Shown piece by piece: positions 6,041-10,552 of a DNA stretch of 10,552 nt. Made by a program: the position numbers and the translations under genes. A model generated the notes under the pieces. The model searched no databases, was not told where the DNA came from, and saw only the letters and a program-made list of their open reading frames with translations. Position 1 is the stretch's first letter; the number at the start of each line of letters is the position of its first letter. Origin of the DNA: an uncultured Bacilli bacterium. GTDB lineage: Bacteria; Bacillota_I; Bacilli_A; RF39; UBA660. The stretch is taken from contig CANRDR010000042.1 in assembly GCA_947629425.1 (NCBI GenBank), positions 1 through 10,552 of the forward strand, written 5' to 3'.

Positions 6041-7154
6041 CTTTATTTCCTTCTTTAGTTATTTCTTCCATAGTTTTAACATTTATTCTAAATTTAGTTA
6101 ATTTAGAAGCAAGTTTTATATTTATTCCGCCTTTACCTATTGCAAGTCTTTGATTTTCTTCATTAACAACGGCAAGTGCAACTCTTTCCTTTGTATTATC
6201 AACAATACTAACTATAACATCTTTTGCAGGACTTAATGCATTTTTAATAAATTCTGCTTCATCACTACTATATAATACTAAGTCAACTTTTTCTCCATTT
6301 AGTTCCGCTAAAATTGATGCAATTCTACTTCCTTTTTCACCAATACATGCTCCAATTGGATCAATATTTGGATCTGTTGATGATACAGCAACTTTACTTC
6401 TAACTCCTGCTTCTCTTGCAACTGCATGTAATAAAAGTATACCTTCTTTAAATTCTGGAATTATATTTTCAAATAATCTTTTTACAAATCCAAAATGTTT
6501 TCTAGTACATAATATTAATGGCCCTTTAGTAGTTTCTTCTACTTTACTTAAGTAAACTCTAACTGAAGAACCCATTACTAATTTTTCACCTGGAATTATT
6601 TCTTTTTTAGGAAGTATTCCTCTAGTTCTTCCTAAATCAACATAATAGTTTTTAACGTCTTCCATTGCAAGAGTTCCAACCATTATTTCATCTTGTTTAT
6701 CAGCAAATTCTGCCATTATACTATTTTTTTCTGCTTCTCTTACTTTTTGTGTTAATACTTGTTTTGCTGTACTTGCTGCAATTCTTCCGAAATCATGTGG
6801 TGTTACTTCTTCCTGTATAACATCTCCTACTTTTGCATCAGGATATTTAGATACAATATCTTCTAATAATACTTGAGCATCTTCATTTATTTCTGGCTCT
6901 TTCCATTTTGTATTGCCTTCTTCATCTAAATATTCTTCACCATCAATATATTCTTCTACTACAACATAATAAGTATAAACTTTAATTTCTCCAGTATCTC
7001 TATTAATATCTACTTTAACATTAGTTTTAGATTTAAAATTCTTTTTATATGCTGTAATTAAAGCTTGTTCCATTGCTTCATATACAATATCTTCACTAAT
7101 TCCCTTTTCTTCTGTTATATTTTTAACTGCTTTTATAAATTCTTTACCGTCCAT
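6033..7154 (-). CDS. nusA: Transcription elongation/termination factor NusA
   Basis: A 373-residue RNA polymerase-binding factor that stimulates pausing and intrinsic termination. The RNAP-binding N-terminal domain covers about 1-150, with the VTPHDFGRIAASTAKQVL block (117-134). An S1 domain follows (about 155-220), then KH1 (about 225-298, DPIGACIGEKGSRI at 265-278) and KH2 (about 300-365, AIGKGGINIKLASKL at 338-352). It ends after KH2, as in Firmicutes, without the acidic repeats of Proteobacteria. Compared with my recollection of Bacillus NusA, an acidic stretch around 72-90 (EEYLDEEGNTKWKEPEI) looks like an insertion, and the conserved SRTHP after S1 reads CTRKH. The start is 2 bases after the rimP stop, and its ribosome binding site (AGAGG) lies in the last rimP codons. 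Its own product probably regulates the operon through the hairpin at 7418-7447. Confidence 0.98.
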   Translation of the reverse strand: MDGKEFIKAVKNITEEKGISEDIVYEAMEQALITAYKKNFKSKTNVKVDINRDTGEIKVYTYYVVVEEYIDGEEYLDEEGNTKWKEPEINEDAQVLLEDIVSKYPDAKVGDVIQEEVTPHDFGRIAASTAKQVLTQKVREAEKNSIMAEFADKQDEIMVGTLAMEDVKNYYVDLGRTRGILPKKEIIPGEKLVMGSSVRVYLSKVEETTKGPLILCTRKHFGFVKRLFENIIPEFKEGILLLHAVAREAGVRSKVAVSSTDPNIDPIGACIGEKGSRIASILAELNGEKVDLVLYSSDEAEFIKNALSPAKDVIVSIVDNTKERVALAVVNEENQRLAIGKGGINIKLASKLTKFRINVKTMEEITKEGNKDE

Positions 7155-7156
7155 AA

Positions 7157-7408
7157 TTAACCTCTTTCCTTACTTGATATATCTAAAATATATTCTTCAT
7201 CAATTAAATCATATTCATCTAAAATAGGATTTATAATATTAGTCGCTTCTACTATAGTATCTAAATCTATACCATTAATTCTATCTAATACAATATTTAA
7301 AAAATTATAATTACCATTCTTTTTATATTCTATTGAATCAATAGTTAAATCTAATTTACTTATAGGTTCACTTATTATTTCTTTAATTTTCTCTATCGTT
7401 TTATCCAT
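7157..7408 (-). CDS. rimP: RimP-like ribosome maturation factor, N-terminal domain only
   Basis: An 83-residue protein directly before nusA, the standard place of rimP, whose product assists 30S assembly. The sequence fits the RimP N-terminal domain: a helix (TIEKIKEIISEPISKLD), a strand with IDSIEYKKNGNYNFLNIVLDR, the acidic IDLDTIVEATNIINPILDE helix, and the terminal EEYILDISSKERG, which corresponds to the YxLEVSSPGxxRPL junction. The usual family length is about 150 residues, with a C-terminal SH3-like domain. Here the frame stops (TAA) at the domain junction and nusA begins two bases later, so that domain is absent, not shifted to another frame. GGAGG (7417-7413) lies four bases before the ATG. 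It may be a functional single-domain form or a degenerating gene. Family identity rests partly on position. Confidence 0.82.
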   Translation of the reverse strand: MDKTIEKIKEIISEPISKLDLTIDSIEYKKNGNYNFLNIVLDRINGIDLDTIVEATNIINPILDEYDLIDEEYILDISSKERG

Positions 7409-7417
7409 CTAACCTCC

Positions 7418-7447
7418 ATAAATAAAAGTGGGAAATTCTGCCCACTT
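7418..7447 (-). terminator. Leader hairpin/attenuator of the rimP-nusA operon
   Basis: On the minus strand AAGTGGG (7447-7441) pairs with CCCACTT (7432-7426) around an 8-base loop, followed by the interrupted U-tract TTTTATTTAT that runs into the rimP ribosome binding site. It lies between the promoter and rimP, so it must be read through for operon expression. In Bacillus subtilis this operon is reported to be autoregulated by a NusA-dependent terminator in its leader. A stem with a broken U-tract suits such a weak, NusA-assisted terminator; that role here is inferred. Confidence 0.65.
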
Positions 7448-7462
7448 AAATCTGTTAAATGT

Positions 7463-7492
7463 ATTATATCACTTTAATTTAGACTTTGTAAA
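7463..7492 (-). promoter_or_regulatory. Promoter of the rimP-nusA-ylxR-infB-rbfA-truB operon
   Basis: On the minus strand the -35 TTTACA (7492-7487) is followed by an 18-base spacer ending in TGA and a perfect -10 TATAAT (7468-7463), giving an extended -10 (TGnTATAAT). Transcription would begin near 7456, leaving a leader of about 48 bases that contains the hairpin at 7418-7447. The -35 begins 8 bases after the stop of the upstream hypothetical gene, and no terminator separates them, so some read-through transcription is possible. Confidence 0.85.
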
Positions 7493-7500
7493 GGGATATT

Positions 7501-8076
7501 CTAATCATTTTTAACTATTTTATTACTAATATCAATCCAAGATAATTTTTTTACTTTAGTTTTATCACTATTTAAATATATAAAACCATCTTTTTTTACT
7601 TCATTTAAAATAATATTAGAAGAAGATAAAATAATATTATCTTTATTATCAGTAATAAAATTCATTTTTGATTTATTAAATGTATTAAACTGTAAATCTA
7701 ATAATTCTATAAAATTATTATCTATTTTATAAATTAGTTTAATATAGTCTTTATATTTACCAATTAATTTAAATTCTAATTTCTTTAAATCTATATCTTT
7801 ATTTTCTTTAAATAATTTATATAATCTTTCACATAAATTATATTTTGCTACTTTATAAAATAAACTATTATTTAATAAACGTTTATTAATTAATTCATTA
7901 TCAAATATAGATATTTCTAATTTAAGTAAAGATTCTAAATATTCTTTTATTTCTAATTTAGATATACTATGTTTTATACTTTCATATAGTTCACTTCTAT
8001 TATCTAATAATTTGCTATTAGTTAAATCCTTTGTTTCAGAATATACATTTTTATAATTACCAAGAACTTTATCCAT
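7501..8076 (-). CDS. Hypothetical Lys/Asn/Leu-rich protein (191 aa)
   Basis: I do not recognise this protein. It begins MDKVLGNYKNVYSETK and ends WIDISNKIVKND. It has no signal peptide or membrane segment, and heptad-like runs of Leu, Ile and charged residues in its first 110 residues suggest a mostly helical cytoplasmic protein. The last 80 residues alternate hydrophobic and charged residues in a way that could form strands. There is one Cys (residue 82) and no catalytic motif that I can name. ATG 8076 has only a weak ribosome binding site (GTGAGAG region, about 8088-8082) but a good promoter just upstream. It stands upstream of rimP in the same direction without its own terminator, so it could feed the operon. 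Codon use matches its neighbours, so it is unlikely to be a recent arrival. It is probably a lineage-specific gene. Confidence 0.75.
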   Translation of the reverse strand: MDKVLGNYKNVYSETKDLTNSKLLDNRSELYESIKHSISKLEIKEYLESLLKLEISIFDNELINKRLLNNSLFYKVAKYNLCERLYKLFKENKDIDLKKLEFKLIGKYKDYIKLIYKIDNNFIELLDLQFNTFNKSKMNFITDNKDNIILSSSNIILNEVKKDGFIYLNSDKTKVKKLSWIDISNKIVKND

Positions 8077-8098
8077 ACAACTCTCACTTCATAAATCT

Positions 8099-8126
8099 AT
8101 TATATATATTTTTTTTCAAATATCAA
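8099..8126 (-). promoter_or_regulatory. Promoter of the 191-aa hypothetical gene
   Basis: On the minus strand TTGATA (8126-8121), a 16-base spacer and a perfect TATAAT (8104-8099) precede the gene at 8076. The spacer contains a run of A, which often strengthens such promoters. The elements partly overlap the -35 region of the divergent promoter for the peptidase gene. Confidence 0.65.
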
Positions 8127-8142
8127 TAATTTGTGTTAAAAT
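8114..8142 (+). promoter_or_regulatory. Probable extended -10 promoter of the DUF3267 peptidase gene
   Basis: TGTTAAAAT (8134-8142) is an extended -10 of the TGnTAAAAT form. A weak -35, TTTCAA (8114-8119), lies 17 bases upstream. The start site would be near 8149, just before the ribosome binding site GGTGA at 8156-8160. This places the GTG at 8133 upstream of transcription and supports the TTG start at 8166. Confidence 0.5.
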
Positions 8143-8155
8143 TAATTAAGAAAAT

Positions 8156-8160
8156 GGTGA
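8156..8160 (+). promoter_or_regulatory. Ribosome binding site that decides the TTG start of the peptidase gene
   Basis: GGTGA lies five bases before TTG 8166-8168. The same motif and spacing serve the small gene at 403. Neither the in-frame GTG at 8133 nor the ATG at 8154 has a comparable site. Confidence 0.6.
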
Positions 8161-8165
8161 TACTT

Positions 8166-8843
8166 TTGAAAAAATATTATAAATTTGAAATGAATGTTAA
8201 AATAATGAGTATTATTTCTATATTACTTGCTATTATATTAATGATTATTTTTTATAAAAATTTAAACTTAGATATGTTATATAGTACTACTAAACAAGCA
8301 TTTTTTATACTTTTACTTATATTTATATGGTGTATTATTCATGAACTTATACATGCTTTATTTTATTATTTAACAGGTACTAAAAAAGAAAATATTTCTT
8401 TTGGTATAGCATTAGAAAAAGGTGTATTTTATTGTCTTACTAATCAAGAAATTAAAAAATCAGGGATACTTATATCATTAATTGCACCATTCTTCTTTAT
8501 TGGAATAGTTACATTAATTATTGGTTTATTTATAAATTCTTCTATATTAGTATTACTTTCTATATTTAATATTGCTGGTGCTAGTGGAGATTTAATAATG
8601 TTTTTTTACTTTTTAAAATTAGATAATTTTTTATATACAGAAATGGGTGATGCTACAAGTTTTGGTATTATTACTAATGAAGATTTATCAAATATTAAAC
8701 ATATTGGATTAAATTTAATTGAAAGTGGCAATTATAAAAAAGATATGTTTAAAGTTAATGTTAAAAAAATAAATATTACTAAACCTAGTTGGATTATATT
8801 AATTATAGTTATTATCTTATATATTATTTTACTTATTAAATAA
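8166..8843 (+). CDS. DUF3267 family membrane zinc metallopeptidase (putative)
   Basis: A 225-residue membrane protein from the TTG start (236 from the upstream GTG). The zincin motif HELIH (residues 59-63) lies in a membrane helix (IWCIIHELIHALFYYLTG). A second conserved block, NIAGASGDLIMFFYFLK (136-152), carries Asp142, the likely third zinc ligand in this family; the GVFYCLTNQEIKKSGILISLIAPFF segment between them is also DUF3267-like. Hydrophobic segments lie at about 14-30, 44-60, 98-125, 128-140 and 204-224. The family's substrates are unknown; by analogy with other membrane zincins it may cleave membrane or signalling proteins, which is inference. The gene stands alone, divergent from the 191-residue hypothetical gene with overlapping promoters, and ends at a clear terminator. 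Confidence 0.85.
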   Translation: MKKYYKFEMNVKIMSIISILLAIILMIIFYKNLNLDMLYSTTKQAFFILLLIFIWCIIHELIHALFYYLTGTKKENISFGIALEKGVFYCLTNQEIKKSGILISLIAPFFFIGIVTLIIGLFINSSILVLLSIFNIAGASGDLIMFFYFLKLDNFLYTEMGDATSFGIITNEDLSNIKHIGLNLIESGNYKKDMFKVNVKKINITKPSWIILIIVIILYIILLIK

Positions 8844-8855
8844 ATAATAAAAAAT

Positions 8856-8885
8856 AGATTGAAAAAATATAATTCAATCTTTTTT
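8856..8885. terminator. Bidirectional intrinsic terminator after the peptidase gene
   Basis: AGATTGAA (8856-8863) pairs with TTCAATCT (8873-8880) around a 9-base loop, followed by TTTTT (8881-8885) on the plus strand. On the minus strand the same stem is followed by ATTTTTTATT, also a good U-tract. The minus-strand use is meaningful because the open frame at 8888-9073 stops three bases before the A/T-rich foot of this stem. Confidence 0.85.
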
Positions 8886-8887
8886 AA

Positions 8888-9073
8888 CTATTTTGTATAT
8901 CCATTTTTTAAATTAATTTGTTCTTGTAATTCAGAAAATGAACTATGACAACTTTTTATTGCTTCATTTTTTCTATTAAATGCTTCATTAGTAAAATGAC
9001 ATGAATTTATACAAATTAATTGACAAATTGATAATTTATAGTATAATTCTAATTGCGTACTTATTGGCAGAGT
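8888..9073 (-). pseudogene. Start-less 61-codon open frame, possible gene remnant
   Basis: This stretch between the peptidase gene and the rpsD leader is not empty. The minus strand carries 61 stop-free codons ending at TAG 8890-8888. In one-letter code the segment includes CHFTNEAFNRKNEAIKSCH and ends SSFSELQEQINLKNGYTK, a helix-like, well-mixed composition unlike random A/T-rich DNA. No ATG, GTG or TTG occurs in frame; only CTG (9070-9068) or ATA/ATT codons could start it, and no ribosome binding site is visible. A strong minus-direction terminator (8856-8885) follows at once. The upstream part is antisense to the rpsD promoter and leader. The best reading is the 3' remnant of a small gene whose start was lost, or a gene with a non-canonical start. 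I cannot name the family. Confidence 0.4.
9020..9047 (+). promoter_or_regulatory. Strong rpsD promoter
   Basis: A perfect -35 TTGACA (9020-9025), a 16-base spacer and a perfect -10 TATAAT (9042-9047). Transcription should start near 9054, giving a leader of about 140 bases before rpsD. It is the best consensus promoter in the window, as expected for a ribosomal protein gene, and lies inside the antisense open frame at 8888-9073. Confidence 0.9.
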
Positions 9074-9169
9074 TTAATATATTAATAATGTGTTTATTTC
9101 TTGAATCTAGTAGCTTGCTGCCAAAGTGAAAGAATAAATAACACCCTATTAATTATTTTAAACAATAAG
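9060..9169 (+). promoter_or_regulatory. S4-type autoregulatory leader (pseudoknot) of rpsD
   Basis: Helix A is TTGGCAG (9064-9070) with CTGCCAA (9118-9124). Helix B is GTGT-T-TATTT (9090-9099, one bulged T) with AAATAACAC (9136-9144). Their arms interleave (A5', B5', A3', B3'), so together they form a pseudoknot. A third possible helix, CTTAT (9060-9064) with ATAAG (9165-9169), would close the whole element by five pairs, competing with helix A only for T9064. In Firmicutes, r-protein S4 binds a pseudoknotted rpsD leader that imitates its 16S rRNA site and represses its own synthesis. Pairing was read by eye; identity with the known Firmicute S4 leader family is inferred from position and topology. 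Confidence 0.65.
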
Positions 9170-9195
9170 CGTAAAATTATAGAAAGGAGAATATT

Positions 9196-9798
9196 ATGTC
9201 AAGATATACAGGACCTCAATACAAAAAATCTCGTAGATTAGGTTTTTCTACATTAGAAAATGGTAAAGAATTAGCACGTAGACCATATGCACCTGGTATT
9301 CATGGTACATCTAGAAGAAAAAAAGTAAGTGAATATGGTATTCAATTACAAGAAAAACAAAAAGTTAGATTTATGTATGGGTTAAATGAAAAACAATTTA
9401 GAAGAACTTTTGATAAAGCTTCTAAAATGAAAGGTATTCATGGTGAAAACTTCTTAAGATTACTTGAAAGTAGAATTGATAATCTAGTATATAGAATGGG
9501 ACTTTCTACTACAAGACGTGGAGCAAGACAAATTGTTAATCATGGACACATTTTAGTTAATGGTAAAAAAGTTAATATACCAAGCTATACATGTAAACCT
9601 GGAGATGTTATTAGTGTTAAGGAATCAAGTCAAGAACATAAGGCTATAAAACAAACATTAGAATTAAATATTAAACCAGCACCATTTGTTGAATTTGATA
9701 GCAAAAAACTTACTGGTACTTACGTAAGATATCCAGAAAGAAATGAACTTAACGCTGAAATTAATGAATCTCTTATTGTTGAATTCTATAATAGATAG
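9196..9798 (+). CDS. rpsD: 30S ribosomal protein S4
   Basis: A 200-residue primary 16S rRNA-binding protein that nucleates the 5' domain of the 30S subunit and takes part in decoding fidelity. It begins MSRYTGPQYKKSRRLGFS and contains RRPYAPGIHG (28-37), EYGIQLQEKQKVRFMYG (46-62) and the S4 RNA-binding domain (about 91-153), with SRIDNLVYRMG and RQIVNHGHILVNGKKV. It ends ESLIVEFYNR. It is the zinc-free type: the N-terminus lacks the four-Cys cluster and Cys133 is the only cysteine. ATG follows AAAGGAG (9183-9189) at six bases. It is monocistronic, as in Bacillus, with a strong promoter, a structured leader through which it probably represses itself, and its own terminator. Confidence 0.99.
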   Translation: MSRYTGPQYKKSRRLGFSTLENGKELARRPYAPGIHGTSRRKKVSEYGIQLQEKQKVRFMYGLNEKQFRRTFDKASKMKGIHGENFLRLLESRIDNLVYRMGLSTTRRGARQIVNHGHILVNGKKVNIPSYTCKPGDVISVKESSQEHKAIKQTLELNIKPAPFVEFDSKKLTGTYVRYPERNELNAEINESLIVEFYNR

Positions 9799-9799
9799 T

Positions 9800-9826
9800 A
9801 AAACGCCACTTAATTGTGACGTTTTT
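9800..9826. terminator. Intrinsic terminator between rpsD and the surface-protein gene
   Basis: AAAACG (9800-9805) pairs with CGTTTT (9820-9825), followed after one C/A mismatch by CAC (9807-9809) with GTG (9816-9818) and a 6-base loop. The stem runs directly into T (9822-9826). The first base follows the rpsD stop by one base. On the minus strand the stem ends GCGTTTTAC, a shorter U-tract that may also stop the gene at 9843. Confidence 0.75.
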
Positions 9827-9842
9827 ATATATTTTAAATAAT

Positions 9843-10552
9843 TTATTTTATGATGTATGGATTTTCTTTAGTACCATTACCTTGTATTAATTCTATATTT
9901 GGAATTAGTACTATGGATGGTCTCATATTCATACCATAATTAGCAACTCCATCAACACGCATTTTTGTATATGCAGAAATCATATAATCGTCCGATATAT
10001 TATGTCCACCAGGTCCAAATGTCCATGACCACAATCGATTTGATAAATAACTATGTAAATTTTCTTCATTTATACTAATACCTGCCAATGCCATTTCATC
10101 TGCTGTTAATAAACCTACATAATCTAATACTGGATTTTTTGTATCTATTAAACTTGTAGTTGTATAAATTCTTATCCTTGCAGGAAAATCACCCTCTCCA
10201 TTTGTATCGCCTATATACCATGTATTATATTTTATAATACTTTGAAACTCATCTTTTAATGTGAGTTTATTATTTGATGGATAAGTCATCTCAATATTCT
10301 CTGTAAATTTTTCATTAAACCATTTTTGTAATTTTGCTCTTATACAAGCTTCTTTATCATCAATACAATTTTGATAATCAAATCTAGGATTATTGTTTTC
10401 ATCATTTTTATAACCATAACTAGCTTTTCCAATAAATGCATTTTCTCCTCCTGTTGCCGTTTCGCATGTCTGGGCTTTATCTTCTAATATTAATTTAATA
10501 CTTCCATCGCCTTCTATTCTAACAATCCTCCAACACATTTCATTAAAGTTTA
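9843..10552 (-). CDS. Probable surface protein, C-terminal part (5' end outside window)
   Basis: 235 residues are visible and the frame stays open to the right edge (NFNEMCWRIVRIEGDGSIKL...), so the Met at 10538 is probably internal and the true start lies beyond the window. The segment resembles the C-terminal module of large uncharacterised surface proteins in gut Firmicutes: a CWRIVRI-GDGSIKLI opening, Cys pairs (TCET, QNCIDDKEACIR), a KLQKWFNEKF helix, a LLTADEMALAG motif, a WSWTFGPGG turn and a closing MRPSIVLIPN...GNGTKENPYIIK tail. No sorting signal follows the tail. Aromatic, Gly and Cys content is higher than in the neighbouring genes, and by eye the DNA is somewhat richer in G+C, which may reflect selection on a secreted protein or transfer. 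It ends 17 bases from the rpsD terminator. The function is unknown; a role in adhesion or binding is only a guess. Confidence 0.75.
   Translation of the reverse strand, partial: NFNEMCWRIVRIEGDGSIKLILEDKAQTCETATGGENAFIGKASYGYKNDENNNPRFDYQNCIDDKEACIRAKLQKWFNEKFTENIEMTYPSNNKLTLKDEFQSIIKYNTWYIGDTNGEGDFPARIRIYTTTSLIDTKNPVLDYVGLLTADEMALAGISINEENLHSYLSNRLWSWTFGPGGHNISDDYMISAYTKMRVDGVANYGMNMRPSIVLIPNIELIQGNGTKENPYIIK

Noticed and set aside
7155..7156. Frameshift hiding the RimP C-terminal domain
   Set aside because: Only two bases separate rimP from nusA, and nusA is complete from its first residues, so there is no room for a shifted domain.
8133..8165. GTG or ATG starts (8133, 8154) for the peptidase gene
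   Set aside because: The GTG lies inside the likely -10 region and neither codon has a ribosome binding site; TTG 8166 follows GGTGA by five bases.
10536..10538. ATG 10538 as the true start of the surface protein
   Set aside because: The frame stays open upstream to the window edge, no ribosome binding site is visible before this ATG, and the CWRIVRI block is usually internal in such proteins.
1..10552. Recoding of TGA as Trp (Mycoplasma code)
   Set aside because: No visible gene ends in TGA, which prompted the check, but Trp codons in infB, nusA, the 191-residue gene and the surface protein are TGG, and all genes are full length when TGA is read as stop.
1..10552. CRISPR array, insertion sequence, attachment site or replication origin
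   Set aside because: No spaced direct repeats, transposase or integrase, terminal inverted repeats or DnaA-box clusters were seen; the tRNA 3' ends are not duplicated in the window.

Overview
The window comes from a very A+T-rich bacterium of the Firmicutes (Bacilli/Clostridia) type, most likely one of the small-genome, uncultured Bacilli-like gut lineages. The evidence is the Bacillus-style rimP-nusA-ylxR-infB-rbfA-truB operon, a Cys-poor Bacillus-type S4 protein preceded by a structured leader, ThiI without a rhodanese domain, heavy Lys/Asn/Ile use, and intrinsic terminators after most units. The code looks standard: Trp is TGG and all visible stops are TAA or TAG. The exact lineage is inference.

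Layout. 10-172 (+): tRNA-Gln(TTG) and tRNA-Lys(TTT), closed by a terminator. 236-1620 (-): thiI followed by a probable 55-residue small gene, ending at a hairpin that faces the tRNA terminator. 1826-2497 (+): a membrane protein resembling the VUT/queuosine-precursor transporter family. Its 3' end overlaps truB tail to tail, and one hairpin appears to terminate both. 2475-7492 (-): the translation/transcription operon, with a strong extended -10 promoter and an attenuator-like leader hairpin, then rimP (C-terminal domain missing), nusA, ylxR, infB, rbfA and truB; ylxQ is absent. 7501-8126 (-): an unrecognised 191-residue protein with its own promoter. 8166-8843 (+): a DUF3267-type membrane zinc peptidase, probably starting at TTG, with a promoter overlapping the divergent one. 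8888-9073 (-): a long start-less open frame, possibly a gene remnant. 9020-9826 (+): rpsD with a strong promoter, a pseudoknot-capable S4-type leader and a terminator. 9843-10552 (-): the C-terminal part of a probable surface protein running off the right edge.

Most genes serve RNA and ribosome biology: tRNA thiolation (ThiI, U8) and pseudouridylation (TruB, U55), 30S maturation (RimP, RbfA, S4), initiation (IF-2), transcription elongation/termination (NusA) and RNase P modulation (YlxR/RnpM). Two regulatory leaders can be read: a NusA-type attenuator before rimP and an S4 autoregulatory pseudoknot before rpsD. I found no mobile element, CRISPR array or defence system. The least explained items are the 55-residue gene after thiI, the start-less frame before rpsD, the half-length RimP and the C55 in tRNA-Gln.
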